The notes under the pieces: generated by a model
Told to the model about the DNA's origin: nothing
The model's input: the letters and a program-made list of their open reading frames with translations, nothing else
The model's database searches: none
In this document: positions 9,149-19,075 of the stretch, one piece after another
Numbering within the stretch: position 1 is the first letter of the stretch
Layout of the letters: every line of letters begins with the position of its first letter
Position numbers and translations under genes: made by a program
Source of the DNA: Paenibacillus hexagrammi
GTDB lineage: Bacteria > Bacillota > Bacilli > Paenibacillales > NBRC-103111
Direction: 5' to 3'
Length of the DNA stretch: 64,000 nt
Assembly (NCBI RefSeq): GCF_021513275.1
Contig: NZ_CP090978.1
Span: 3,286,001 to 3,350,000, forward strand

Positions 9149-9753
9149 GAGCCTTCGTCTTCCTCCTTGCCATAACGTAATACACAGCCCATTACAAAAT
9201 CGATAACAAAATGGGCTATAATCGGTGTCCACAAGCTTCCGGTCTGCATGTAAATCCATCCTAAGCCGTAGCTGATGCTGAACACCATTCCCGTCATCAG
9301 CCAATGCTGCAAGTACCTAATGTGAATCGCTGCGAATAAAATGCTGGTCCAATAAGCTCCCCAAGAATATTGAATGGCGCCGCGGAACAAGATCTCTTCA
9401 CAAATTGCAACAATAAGTGAAATGAGTGCGATATGCCAGAGCGGCCTGCTGCCAAAAAGCATCTGGTTGATGCCCCCGTCATCCGTCACTTCCTTTGGTA
9501 CCCATCTCGAAATAATCAGGTCTCCCACCAATACTGCTGCGGCAAACAATACCCCCCAAAGCGGTATACTAAAGCCGCCCTGCCACCTAAACATCGGAAA
9601 GAATTGATGATTGCTCTGAAAAAACACAATGATCAAACCGATAATAACCGTAAGGAGTTGGGTGATATATAGGTTGAGTAATAATGACTGGTCATTAAGT
9701 TCAGTTAAATCGACCTTACCGAAGCGGATTTTCTTAAAATCAAATTTTTTCAT
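9145..9753 (-). CDS. CPBP-family intramembrane glutamic endopeptidase
   Basis: The 202-residue polytopic protein carries the CPBP (CAAX protease and bacteriocin-processing, Abi) signature: EEILFRGA around residue 119, an FAAIH segment with the conserved His, and a late IIAHFVIDF motif. Members cleave within or near the membrane, and some protect against self-made bacteriocins. The N-terminus is cytosolic and basic. The gene overlaps the downstream small membrane protein gene by four bases, so the pair is probably one operon. It diverges from the gene at 9842. The substrate is unknown. Confidence 0.85.
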   Translation of the reverse strand: MKKFDFKKIRFGKVDLTELNDQSLLLNLYITQLLTVIIGLIIVFFQSNHQFFPMFRWQGGFSIPLWGVLFAAAVLVGDLIISRWVPKEVTDDGGINQMLFGSRPLWHIALISLIVAICEEILFRGAIQYSWGAYWTSILFAAIHIRYLQHWLMTGMVFSISYGLGWIYMQTGSLWTPIIAHFVIDFVMGCVLRYGKEEDEGS

Positions 9754-9841
9754 GCTGCATGCCGTCCCCCTCGGATATTCCCTTTTCTAGCTATTTCACC
9801 TATACTAATGTAAGAAAAAAGAGAGAATAAGGAGCTCGATT

Positions 9842-10762
9842 ATGAATAAGCGCCTGACCCGCACGGATTATTTATTCGCCCTGATGTTTATCTTTATGCT
9901 TGTTTGTATTTTGGGAGCCTTCTTTTACGGTCTGAAAATCGGTCAGCAAAAGTCCGACGAGAAATATGAAAAGATTTTGCATGCCGACAGCGCAGCGGTC
10001 CAGGAACCAGGAGCATATGACCAGCAAGTACTTGTCTCCTATTACCATACCATTTTTCTTCCGTTTAGGGAATTTCAGAACAAATGGTTCGATCAATTGA
10101 ATCAGATTGAAGTAGGCGGCGCATCTGTAGATGCTTCCGCTGTACTCAAAGAGCTTTCCAAGCTTGCTGATGAAAAATATAATCTGCTGCAAAGTAAGAC
10201 AGTCCCGGCAAACTCACCTCTGCTACAGCAATCGCAGTCAGGATATTTAAAAAGCTTGAAACTGTTCACAGATGTTTTGAAATCTTACCAATCCAAAGCC
10301 AATGGCATGCGCGGCAGCGAGCTCATAGCGGCCTTAAAGAAGGATGCTTTTTACATGGAAGCCGCCACCCAGGCGCTAACCGCCCAAAAGGACTACTTTG
10401 CAGCTATCGTAGCTTGGAACGATACGGTCGATCCTGAGCTGGAGCCCTTTGATCCCAATAACGACGCTACCCTTGACCAATGGCGCCAGATGAATGTGAA
10501 TGTGAAAAACCTTTATATTACGGCAAAGCTGCTAGGCGGCAAAACCTTTACACCATTTTATCCGCAGGATTTGACCATACGAATTGATGACTTCATTACT
10601 TCAGGACAAACCCAGAAGCTCGGCGTGACGGATGTCAACCAAACCATTAATCTTCTTCTCAGCACAGATGCCGTACGTTCTGGAGATTTCGTCAAAGGTA
10701 AAACCAAATACTACAGCAATGAACCTCTTCCTCAGCTCCCCTTCTTCTTTGATGCGAACTGA
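9842..10762 (+). CDS. Membrane-anchored hypothetical protein
   Basis: This 306-residue protein has an N-terminal membrane anchor (about residues 12-31) and a long, mostly helical exported part without cysteines or clear catalytic motifs. The C-terminus ends in a Pro-Leu-Pro-Phe-Phe-Phe segment. A GGAGCTC-type ribosome site lies shortly before the ATG, and a strong terminator follows. It is monocistronic. I do not recognise a family. A cell-envelope role is the most that can be inferred. Confidence 0.6.
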   Translation: MNKRLTRTDYLFALMFIFMLVCILGAFFYGLKIGQQKSDEKYEKILHADSAAVQEPGAYDQQVLVSYYHTIFLPFREFQNKWFDQLNQIEVGGASVDASAVLKELSKLADEKYNLLQSKTVPANSPLLQQSQSGYLKSLKLFTDVLKSYQSKANGMRGSELIAALKKDAFYMEAATQALTAQKDYFAAIVAWNDTVDPELEPFDPNNDATLDQWRQMNVNVKNLYITAKLLGGKTFTPFYPQDLTIRIDDFITSGQTQKLGVTDVNQTINLLLSTDAVRSGDFVKGKTKYYSNEPLPQLPFFFDAN

Positions 10763-10778
10763 TCAATGGAAGAGATCA

Positions 10779-10812
10779 AGAAGAGCCGGGCACCTGCCCG
10801 GCTCTTCTTTAA
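10779..10812. terminator. Strong hairpin between convergent genes
   Basis: A perfect 11-bp stem, GAAGAGCCGGG with its complement, has a six-base loop and is followed by TTT on the plus strand. It ends the gene at 9842-10762 and overlaps the stop region of the convergent rhodanese gene. Confidence 0.8.
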
Positions 10813-11132
10813 TCATACTGAAAGCCTCGAATCGATCCGATAGCCGCCATGCCGCCTTCTACATTCACCACATGCTCATATCCTTGCTCGGCAAGAAATT
10901 CACATACCATATAACTCCTTACCCCATGAGCGCATACGATATATACGTTCTGGTCTCCATCTATTTCTCCCAGCCGGTGCGGAACTTCTCTCATAGGAAT
11001 CAGCAAGGCTTCATCCAGATGATAATATTCCCATTCGTGCCGTTCCCTTACGTCAATGATGATGCTGCCATCCAGCTTATTTTCGTCCAGCATGTTAACC
11101 AATGTAGCCGGATGAATACTTTTTATTTCCAT
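10809..11132 (-). CDS. Rhodanese-like domain protein
   Basis: The 107-residue protein is a single rhodanese domain. It has the IIDVRE motif near residues 25-30, the catalytic Cys67 in an IVCAHGVRS loop, and a late GG-M-A turn. Such proteins carry a persulfide on the cysteine and take part in sulfur transfer or cyanide detoxification. The ATG at 11130-11132 is preferred over an upstream TTG in the same frame because GGAAGGAG lies eight bases before it. The gene is alone on the minus strand and shares its upstream region with serA on the other strand. The 190 bases to the serA promoter hold no gene that I can see. Confidence 0.82.
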   Translation of the reverse strand: MEIKSIHPATLVNMLDENKLDGSIIIDVRERHEWEYYHLDEALLIPMREVPHRLGEIDGDQNVYIVCAHGVRSYMVCEFLAEQGYEHVVNVEGGMAAIGSIRGFQYD

Positions 11133-11322
11133 ATCGACTGCTCCTTCCAGCAATTCGTTCCCTACACATGCTTAAAGAAAGAATAACGAAAATTAACATG
11201 CAATTCAAGCAAAAAACCTTGCAAAAAGGTTCATATTTACTATAAAATAAGGAACGAAACCATCAATCAATGGGCTGTTCACGAACATTTTTGAATTTCA
11301 TGTGAAAATGATTCGACACCTA

Positions 11323-11352
11323 TTGACACTCGCAGGAGCCCCATGGTAATCT
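11323..11352 (+). promoter_or_regulatory. Candidate sigma-A promoter for serA
   Basis: TTGACA at 11323-11328 is followed after 18 bases by TAATCT at 11347-11352. It lies just upstream of the T-box leader. Confidence 0.6.
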
Positions 11353-11374
11353 AATGAAAATTCTATATCACACT

Positions 11375-11650
11375 AAAGCGTTGACGGAGCCAAGCATATC
11401 GAAGTAGCTTTCAGAGAGCCGGTGGCAGGTGAGAATCGGTAGTGAAATGAATGCGGAGCACTCCAGAGTTATTGCATTGAAATAAGTAGATGCATTCGGT
11501 TAAGGAACCCGTTACAGTTCCAGGTCGCAAGACCAATGAGGCTGTCCGTGCGAACGGCCAGCGAATTAGGGTGGTACCACGATAGCAAGCTCTCGTCCCT
11601 TTTGGATACAGATTCATTGTCTGTACCGAAGGGCTGGGAGTTTTTTTATA
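11375..11650 (+). promoter_or_regulatory. T-box leader of serA, candidate serine specifier AGC
   Basis: The leader contains the canonical T-box AGGGTGGTACCACG at 11568-11581 and the AGAGAGCCGGTGG segment typical of stem I. A terminator follows, with CTCTCGTCCC paired to a GGGCTGGGAG arm and seven T (about 11591-11647). T-box RNAs sense uncharged tRNA through a specifier codon in stem I. The AGC at 11457-11459, followed by A, fits a serine specifier, which matches serine synthesis downstream. When tRNA-Ser is uncharged, the antiterminator should form and serA be transcribed. The specifier position is inferred from pattern, not from folding. Confidence 0.92.
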
Positions 11651-11691
11651 TCAAGACTAGATAGCGTAAACCTTGAGGAGGAAGAGAAATC

Positions 11692-13272
11692 ATGTACAAA
11701 GTATTAGTATCAGATCCAATCAGCGACATGGGAATTCAAATGCTTTACGATGCAAGCGATGTTGAGGTAGTCAAGCAGCCTGGTCTTTCCGAAGACGAGC
11801 TCGTTGCGATCATCGGTGAATACGACGCGCTGCTAGTGCGAAGCCAAACAAAGGTTACAGAAAAAATCATGAACGCAGCAGGCAAACTGAAAGTAATCGG
11901 ACGTGCTGGTGTTGGCGTCGATAACATTGATCTGGAAGCTGCAACCAAGCGCGGTATCGTTGTTATTAATGCTCCGGATGGAAACACAATCGCTACATGT
12001 GAATTGACTTTTGCTATGATGATGTCCGTAGCCCGTTCTATTCCTCAAGCTTACAAGAAAACGGTTGGCGGCGAGTGGGACCGTAAATTTATCGGCGTAG
12101 AGCTTCGCAACAAAACACTCGGTATCCTCGGAATGGGCCGTATCGGAAGTGAAGTTGCGAAACGTGCGAAAGTATTCGGCATGAATGTCATCGGCTACGA
12201 TCCGTTCTTAACGGAAGAGCGCGCTGAAAAACTGGGTGTAAAATTAGGAACTGTTAATGAAATTGCAGCCCAGGCTGACTTTATTACAGTCCATACTCCA
12301 TTGACTCCGGAGACGCGTCACCTGATCGGCAAACCGCAATTTGAAATCATGAAAAAAGGCGCTCGCATCATTAACTGCGCACGCGGTGGCATTATTGACG
12401 AAATGGCATTGGTGGAAGCCATCGACCAAGGAATCGTAGCCGGCGCCGCATTTGACGTATTTGAAGTCGAGCCGCCTCAAAAAGATCATCCGTTCCTGAA
12501 CAATCCAAAAATTATTGTAACGCCTCACCTTGGCGCTTCCACCGTCGAAGCACAAGAGAACGTTGCGATTGACGTATCGGAAGAAGTTCTGCACATTCTG
12601 CGCAACGAGCCGTTCAAGAACGCCGTGAACATGCCTCCTGTTCCAGCTAACGTGCTGAATAAGCTGCAGCCTTACTTCGGTCTTGGTGAAAAAATCGGCA
12701 GCATCTTGGGGCAAATCGCTCATGGCGCCGTAAACGAAATCGTCATCAGCTACGCCGGAGAATTGATCGATGTAGATACAAGCCCACTCACTCGTTACAT
12801 TGTGAAAGGTCTGTTCGAAAAGCAGCTGGAGTCGATCAATATTGTTAATGCCATGCACCAAGCTAAAACACGCGGCGTGAACATCATCGTTCAGCAGTCG
12901 AATGCTTCAAGCAGCTTCACCAACCTGGTGACCGTTACTGTGAAAACGAAGCAGGAAGAAAAGACGTTGGCGGGCACACTGCTTGCAGGCTTCGGAGAGC
13001 GTATCGTCCGTATCGATCAATATCCGGTAGACTTTGCTGCAGAAGGTAATCTGCTGCTGATCTCCCACAATGACAAACCAGGCATCATCGGTCGCGTAGG
13101 TACCCTGCTGGGCAGCAACGATGTTAACATTGCAACCATGCAAGTAGGTCGTAAAGTGATCGGCGGATCGGCGATCATGGTCTTGACGATCGACAAGCCG
13201 GCTCCTGCCGAAGTGCTTGCTGAATTGACGAAACAAGCCGAAATCGTGAACGTTCGCGCGCTTACGATATAA
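11692..13272 (+). CDS. serA: D-3-phosphoglycerate dehydrogenase
   Basis: The 526-residue enzyme performs the first step of phosphorylated serine synthesis, oxidising 3-phosphoglycerate with NAD. The substrate domain is followed by the NAD-binding GMGRIGSEVA motif, the catalytic Arg in a NCARGGIID segment, the Glu in FDVFEVEPP and the His in PHLGAST. The long form is shown by an allosteric-substrate-binding domain after residue ~320 and a C-terminal ACT domain (about 450-526), which usually mediates feedback control. A GGAGG ribosome site precedes the ATG. The upstream T-box gives control by serine tRNA charging. A terminator follows. Confidence 0.97.
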   Translation: MYKVLVSDPISDMGIQMLYDASDVEVVKQPGLSEDELVAIIGEYDALLVRSQTKVTEKIMNAAGKLKVIGRAGVGVDNIDLEAATKRGIVVINAPDGNTIATCELTFAMMMSVARSIPQAYKKTVGGEWDRKFIGVELRNKTLGILGMGRIGSEVAKRAKVFGMNVIGYDPFLTEERAEKLGVKLGTVNEIAAQADFITVHTPLTPETRHLIGKPQFEIMKKGARIINCARGGIIDEMALVEAIDQGIVAGAAFDVFEVEPPQKDHPFLNNPKIIVTPHLGASTVEAQENVAIDVSEEVLHILRNEPFKNAVNMPPVPANVLNKLQPYFGLGEKIGSILGQIAHGAVNEIVISYAGELIDVDTSPLTRYIVKGLFEKQLESINIVNAMHQAKTRGVNIIVQQSNASSSFTNLVTVTVKTKQEEKTLAGTLLAGFGERIVRIDQYPVDFAAEGNLLLISHNDKPGIIGRVGTLLGSNDVNIATMQVGRKVIGGSAIMVLTIDKPAPAEVLAELTKQAEIVNVRALTI

Positions 13273-13330
13273 TACAAAATTTTCAGAATGTTTCACGAGC
13301 AACAAGATTTTGTTTGAAGATTCTACAAAA

Positions 13331-13373
13331 AGAGAGGCGGCTGCGGGGAATAATCCCGCTGCCGCCTCTTTTC
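13331..13373. terminator. Terminator between serA and resE
   Basis: AGAGGCGGC and GCCGCCTCT arms with an inner GCGGG/CCCGC stem are followed by TTTT on the plus strand. It ends serA and may also act on the convergent res transcript. Confidence 0.8.
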
Positions 13374-13438
13374 ATGTCGAATTGTCGCGCAATTCGCTAT
13401 CTTCCCGAAATTCAAAACAATTACATTTCCTTTACTGA

Positions 13439-15328
13439 TTATGATACAGCTTTAGGGTTACACGGAATCAAAATCGTAAAGGTCGTGCCTTGTCCCAGCG
13501 CACTTTGCACACTAACGCTTCCTTGGTGGGCGTCTACGATGTTTTTGACGATAGCGAGACCAAGTCCCGTCCCTCCGGAGGAGCCGCGCGTACGCGCTTT
13601 GTCAGCCTTGTAAAAGCGCTCAAAGATGTACGGCAGGTCGTCAGCCGGTATTCCCTGCCCCGCATCGCTAACCTCGATGCGGATGGCCGGCTGCTCCCGC
13701 AGGACGGCCTGCCCTGCCTTAACGGCGATACGCGCCCCGCTGGCCGTATGCCGGAAGGCGTTGTCGAGCAGGTTCGTCAGCACCTGCTCGAGCCTGTCCT
13801 CATCCGCCTTGCGCAGGATGAGGGGCGTCTCCGGCAGCTCGGCGCTCAGCGAGATGCCGCGCTCTTTGGCCAGCACCGAGAATTTGCGGTGCATGCGGCG
13901 CAGCAGGGAGTCGACTTCGACCTCCCTGAAGTACAGCTCGAGATGGCCGGCCTCCATCCTCGCCAGATCCAGCAGGTCGCGCACAAGCCGCCCCATGCGG
14001 AGCGACTCGTCGTGAATGACCTGCGCCAGCTCCTTGCGCTCCTCAGGCGTCGCGGCAATATCATCCAGCAGGGCTTCACTGTAGCCCTGCAGCATGGAAA
14101 GCGGCGTCCGCAGCTCATGGGAGACGTTCGCGACGAAGTCTTTGCGAAGCTTGTCGAGCCGCTCCTCCTCGGTAATGTCGCGAAGCACCGCTACCGCGCC
14201 TCGCACTTGATCCCGCGAGTACAGCGGGGTCATCGCCACGGACCAGACGCCATTCTGTACATGAAGCTTCGATGCGGTTTCGGAGGGCTCAGCTACAACA
14301 GCTTCGAATAAAGGAATCAATGGAACCGGAATCGGCTCCCCCGATGGCAGGCTGAGACTTGTCAGCCCCCAATCTCCAAGCGCCGTGTCCTGCTTGATGG
14401 GCCGCGTAACGATGTCATCCTCCCACTCGATTTCGCTCCATTCCTGAACGATCTTGTTCCCCTGCGGATTGGTCAAAATGACCGTCCCCTCCGCATCTAG
14501 TGTAATAACGGCGTCCGTCATACTTCGAAGCACGCTGGATAGATGCTCTTTCTCCTCACTTAGCTCCTTGATGCTTTCCCTCAGCTTTTCTCCCATATGA
14601 TTGAACGTCTTGGCCAGCTCTCCAATTTCATCCTTGGACATGATCGGAACACGTGTACCGTACTCACCCATTGTGATTAAATCGGCAGCCTTCTTAAGCT
14701 GCTGAAGGGGCCTTGTAATTCTTGAAAATAAAAAGAAAGCAAAGAACGTAGTCATGAGAAACCCTACAATAGACACATACACAAACAACTTGAGCATATA
14801 CCATTGTGTTGCTTCTAGAGATTGCAGCGATTGGTAGAGCACTACGGCTCCTTGAATACCGCCTTGCTGGTCACGCAGCGGTACCGCTGCCGCCAGATAC
14901 TCCGTACCGGTCAGGAACTTGCCGCTTTCATCTCTGCCGATTTGTTTGATGATCGTTTGTGATTCCATAACCTGTTTGAGTTCATCTTCGCTAAAAAAAT
15001 CCGATGCATGATATGACGCTACACTACTGTCTGCACTAACCGGGATGGACATCTCTTCATAGTTGCTTTTAACCAGCAGCATTCTGGCATCCTGCAAGCT
15101 CAGAAGCTCGTTACTCAGCTGATAGAACTTTAAATCATCCAAATGCCTCGTCGCCTCAAGCGAAAATTGGTTGGCCAGCTTCTGAATATCGTTCTTCTGG
15201 TCCTTCGCTTGAGAAAAATAATTTTCCATATAATTAACAAGAAAAAAGCCCAGTATGAGCAGTACTACCGCAACTAGGCCAATAATCGTAATCCACAGCT
15301 TTCCTACAACCGATCGAAAGATAAACAC
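13439..15328 (-). CDS. resE: Sensor histidine kinase ResE
   Basis: The 629-residue protein has two membrane segments (about residues 9-30 and 172-195) around an extracytoplasmic sensor loop. HAMP, PAS, HisKA (phospho-acceptor His in SHELRTPL) and HATPase (N box, GQGIP, GTGLGLAI) domains follow. ResE with ResD controls aerobic and anaerobic respiration genes in Bacillus. It starts with GTG, one base after the resD stop, behind a GAGGTG site. The kinase core (about 13500-14200) is much richer in G+C than the sensor half, which creates long spurious antisense frames. Gene order resA-B-C-D-E supports the name over other PhoR-like kinases. Confidence 0.9.
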   Translation of the reverse strand: MFIFRSVVGKLWITIIGLVAVVLLILGFFLVNYMENYFSQAKDQKNDIQKLANQFSLEATRHLDDLKFYQLSNELLSLQDARMLLVKSNYEEMSIPVSADSSVASYHASDFFSEDELKQVMESQTIIKQIGRDESGKFLTGTEYLAAAVPLRDQQGGIQGAVVLYQSLQSLEATQWYMLKLFVYVSIVGFLMTTFFAFFLFSRITRPLQQLKKAADLITMGEYGTRVPIMSKDEIGELAKTFNHMGEKLRESIKELSEEKEHLSSVLRSMTDAVITLDAEGTVILTNPQGNKIVQEWSEIEWEDDIVTRPIKQDTALGDWGLTSLSLPSGEPIPVPLIPLFEAVVAEPSETASKLHVQNGVWSVAMTPLYSRDQVRGAVAVLRDITEEERLDKLRKDFVANVSHELRTPLSMLQGYSEALLDDIAATPEERKELAQVIHDESLRMGRLVRDLLDLARMEAGHLELYFREVEVDSLLRRMHRKFSVLAKERGISLSAELPETPLILRKADEDRLEQVLTNLLDNAFRHTASGARIAVKAGQAVLREQPAIRIEVSDAGQGIPADDLPYIFERFYKADKARTRGSSGGTGLGLAIVKNIVDAHQGSVSVQSALGQGTTFTILIPCNPKAVS

Positions 15329-15329
15329 T

Positions 15330-16052
15330 TTATTTGGGCACCTCTAGCTTATAGCCTACTCCCCACACCGTTGTGATCATAGCTGCAGCATCCGGGGATA
15401 CTTTGTTTAATTTTTCACGCAAACGCTTGACATGGGTATCTACCGTACGAAGATCACCAAAAAACTCGTAATTCCATACGTCCTTCAGCAGCTCTTCGCG
15501 GGAGAAGACCTTGTCCGGCGAAACCGCCAGGTAATGCAGGAGCTCATATTCCTTAGGTGTTAGCGCCACCTCTTGCCCCCCAGCGGTTACGCGGTGAGCG
15601 TCATGCTCGATTACGAGATTTGGAAATACAATGTTGTTGCTCGAGCTAGCATCCTTAGATAGATACGCGGTCGCCGAAGAGCGTCGAAGAATAGCTTTCA
15701 CCCGATATATCACTTCACGCGGACTGAACGGCTTAACTACATAGTCATCCGCACCGACCTCAAACCCGCTGACCCGGTTCGTCTCTTCGCCCTTAGCTGT
15801 AAGCATAATAACCGGTGTAGACTTGACTTGACGGAGTCTTGCGCATACTTCGATACCATCAATACCGGGCAGCATGACATCGAGCAAAATCAAATCGTAA
15901 TCCGAATCCACGGCCATACGAAGCGCTGTTTCACCGTCTTCAGCCTCTTCGATGATGTAGCCCTCCTTTTCCAGGTACATGCGCAGCAGTCTGCGGATCC
16001 GTTCTTCGTCATCTACTACTAAAATACTTGCATTCAATTCCATATCCTTCAC
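15330..16052 (-). CDS. resD: Response regulator ResD
   Basis: The 240-residue OmpR-family regulator has a receiver domain (acidic pocket in VVDDEERI, phospho-Asp in LILLDVMLPG, Lys in VVKPF) and a winged-helix DNA-binding domain from about residue 140. ResD activates cytochrome biogenesis, ctaA and fermentative or anaerobic genes in Bacillus. It is followed at once by resE and preceded by the cytochrome c maturation genes. The start may be the GTG at 16050-16052 or the ATG three codons later. Neither has a perfect ribosome site. Confidence 0.93.
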   Translation of the reverse strand: MKDMELNASILVVDDEERIRRLLRMYLEKEGYIIEEAEDGETALRMAVDSDYDLILLDVMLPGIDGIEVCARLRQVKSTPVIMLTAKGEETNRVSGFEVGADDYVVKPFSPREVIYRVKAILRRSSATAYLSKDASSSNNIVFPNLVIEHDAHRVTAGGQEVALTPKEYELLHYLAVSPDKVFSREELLKDVWNYEFFGDLRTVDTHVKRLREKLNKVSPDAAAMITTVWGVGYKLEVPK

Positions 16053-16091
16053 ATCCTATTCCCGACTTCATTTTCATTCATAACGAGAACA

Positions 16092-17350
16092 TTAAACGCC
16101 TGCGTAGGAATGTAAACCTGCGATGACCAGGTTCACCCCGACAAGTGTAAACATAACAACTAGAAACCCGATGACGCAGAGCCACGCGGAACGCTTACCC
16201 TGCCAGCCTCGAGACAGACGAAGATGCAGGACAACCGCATAGAACAACCAGGTGATCAGAGCCCAGACCTCTTTAGGATCCCATCCCCAGAATCTGCCCC
16301 ATGCTTCCTGTGCCCAGATCATAGCGAAGATCAACGCTCCGAGCGTAAAGACCGGGTAACCGATCGCAATAGCCCGATAGCTGATTTCATCCAGGTCTTC
16401 CGGATCCATCCCCTTCAAAATGGGACTAATCGTAGCTCCTAACGGTTTACGCGCCACCAGCCGAGCAAGCCCATATAGAATGAGCCCCAACAGGATGGAC
16501 CAGATAACCGTGTTCAGCTTACGTCCAGCGCTAGCGCCTTCCATCCATGAAGGAGCTTCAAACAAAGGCTTGGTCATTCCAAGGAACGGTGTCATCTCCG
16601 TCACCTCCGCTCCATGAGGCTTCACGATAGGAGGCAGCACATAGAGATCACTCTGTTTATTCGTAACTGAAGCGCCTGTCGCATCGGTAGCGGTAACATC
16701 TTTAGTAAACACCGCTTTGTAGCCCGAGGCATGAAAGGAAAAAATCGAGCCGATGAAAGCAACCAGCATCAGGATAAAGAAAAGCGTGAACTCTACCCAA
16801 CGCTGTTCTTTTTTTCGCTCTTGGAAGTACCTGAGTAATTAACGGTGCGAAGCAGGTACATGAGCCCTCCTGCGAAGCCAACTCCGAAGAACGCTTCCCC
16901 AGCCGCAGCCGTCGTAACGTGAATTTTCAACCAGTAGCTCTGCAGGGCAGGAATCAATGGCTGAACTTCGCTCGGAAACACGGAAGCATATGCAATCATA
17001 ATGAAGCCGATCGGTAATGCAAACACGCCCAACACCGGCGTACGATAAATTAAATAAATAATGAGAAAGGCCAGCATAATCATCATGCCTAGAAAGGTCA
17101 TAAATTCATACATATTAGAAGTCGGGATATGACCAGCCTCATACCATCTCGTAAAAAAGAAAGTGGCTTGGCAGACAAATCCGAGCACGGAAACGGCAAA
17201 AGCGACAAATCCCCAACGTTTCGTATGCTCTTCAGGCTTTCTATTGCTCCATGTCTTCCCTGTAATGGAAATGACAAAGAGCAGGAATGCCGCTATATAA
17301 ACAAAAAATGCGATAAGCAAAAACGTGCTGCTGACGGAACTGAGATTCAC
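16092..17350 (-). CDS. resC: Cytochrome c biogenesis protein ResC/CcsB, frameshifted
   Basis: ResC (CcsB/CcsA family) is the multi-span membrane component of the system II haem-delivery and cytochrome c assembly complex. It carries the tryptophan-rich WGWDPKEVWALITWL (WWD) motif in the C-terminal half. The gene is split at an A7 run on the coding strand (T at 16809-16815). An eighth A restores the continuous EKKEQRWVEFTLFF sequence linking the two halves and gives about 419 residues. The locus is 1259 bases, one short of a multiple of three. The GTG start overlaps the resB stop (GTGA), so the two are translationally coupled. A homopolymer error is likely. Confidence 0.88.
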
Positions 17351-19016
17351 TCCTGCTTCCCTCCTCGATCCAAAGTTTTCGGTTCTATAGGAATATGATT
17401 TTTATTAAAAACTGCGGCAACTTCATTTCGAAGGCCAAACCAGTTTTTATTGGTGTGCGCCCCCATAGTCAGCTTACCGTCATCGATACGCAGCCAAATC
17501 CGGCGGTGCTGCCAATAAAAGCCCATAATGACACCGATCATAAAGATGGCCGCACCTACCCAAATATACGGCATCGCTTTATCGACGCGGATATTTAAAA
17601 AGGACGTGTATTCCGAGAATTTTACGCCTTCCATCGATCCTACAGCCAAATTCAGCTTTTCACTGATCGCTCCGTTGATGGAATCTTGACTGAATGCTTC
17701 TTTATCAATCTGACGAGGGAAATACATATAAGGCTCTCCCCCTCGGCAAGTCCTGGACCGGATATACTAAAGATAAAGGCTGGCGCCTTCGGTTCATTGG
17801 ACTTACTGATCGGCTGTCCCTTTTCGTCAATGCCAAATTCTGGGAAGTACCCTTTCAGCTTGAGTTTATAAGGTCCAGCTTGGTATTCATCCTTCGGATT
17901 GTTCATGGGAAGTTCGAACGATCCGTATACTTCACCCGTCTGAGGATTACTGAGCGTCGGTTTCACAGAGATAAGCTGAAGTGATTGCCTATAATCGAAT
18001 TGATAGGCTTTTAGCCCCTTATAGTCCAGCGGTTCGTTGACGAGAATGTTGGAGCGATGTACCTCTTCCAGCACCGGCTCTTTCGTAGGGTCGTCGCAGT
18101 TTGCCGTACAATGGTAGAGTACAGCTTGTGTTTCGTAAGTCTTAGGAACAATCTGTCCTTTATCCTTGATGCTTTGCGGAAGCGCGTTATCGTCATACAA
18201 TTCAAGCGTAAACTTCTCATTTTTCAAATAATAAGAGGTGTGAGGAATCTGTTTAGTCTCCCCTTCAAGAATCCCCATGTATTGATCCATGTGCCAACCG
18301 GGAATGCTTCTCATTAGCACACCGAGCAAAAAAATAATCAATCCGATGTGATTAATATACGGTCCCCAGCGGCTGAACCGGTATTTTTCCGCTAGAAGAG
18401 CCGTACCGCTTTCATCCGTATGTACTCGATAATGCTTCTTGCGAAGTGCTTCAGCCATTTGGCTAGTCCACTGAACCTCTTCTTGACCTTCCGGCATTTG
18501 ACCGGAGTAAGTTACCTTTTGCCTAGTTAAAAAGCTGATGTGTTTACGTATTTGCTGCTTCGATAATGCCTTGTATAGCGGCAGCACGCGATCTAAGCTG
18601 CATATGACCAGCGAGGTGCCGATCATGAAAAGCAGAGTAATGAACCACCAGGAATTGAAGGTATGGGACAGTCCAAGCTTATAATAAATCGTTCCTAACG
18701 TTCCATAGTTTTGTTCATAATACGCGGCCGGATCCATGTCGAGAAACGTATTCTCTTGCGGGTATATGGTCCCTACAGCGGAAGCCAATACAGTTGCAGC
18801 AATGATATATACGGCTATTTTTACCGAAGAGAAGAAATTCCAGACCCTATCCAGGATAGACGGGTTTGCTTTTTGCGAACGCCTGGCCATACCGTCATAA
18901 CGCATTTCGAGAATCTCACTGCCATCCGCATCCTCCAAGGGCTTCCCGCAGGCTTCACAAAGCGTGGTGCCAATATGATTCTGGTGCCCGCACTCACATT
19001 TCGTATTGGTAAACAT
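17347..19016 (-). CDS. resB: Cytochrome c biogenesis protein ResB (Ccs1), frameshifted
   Basis: ResB works with ResC in system II cytochrome c maturation. The protein has four membrane segments and a large extracytoplasmic domain. An N-terminal CxC...CxxC zinc ribbon precedes the first membrane segment. The frame breaks near codon 425 at a G5 run (C at 17738-17742). A sixth G joins GPGLAEGGEP to the MYFPRQIDKE segment and gives about 556 residues. The locus is 1670 bases, one short of a multiple of three. It ends in a GTGA overlap with resC and follows resA by about 60 bases. Confidence 0.88.
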
Positions 19017-19075
19017 GATGTACCTCCTCGAAGTTTTCTGCGAGGAAAACTTGCTTGTTCAATTGGTTCTTTTGA

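Noticed and set aside
13490..14311. Long open frame antisense to resE
   Set aside because: It lies wholly within the conserved kinase core on the opposite strand, has no family features, and is explained by high G+C.
17347..17350. Programmed frameshifting in resB/resC or pdp
   Set aside because: The same kind of break occurs in thirteen unrelated genes, with no common slippery site plus downstream structure, so error is simpler.
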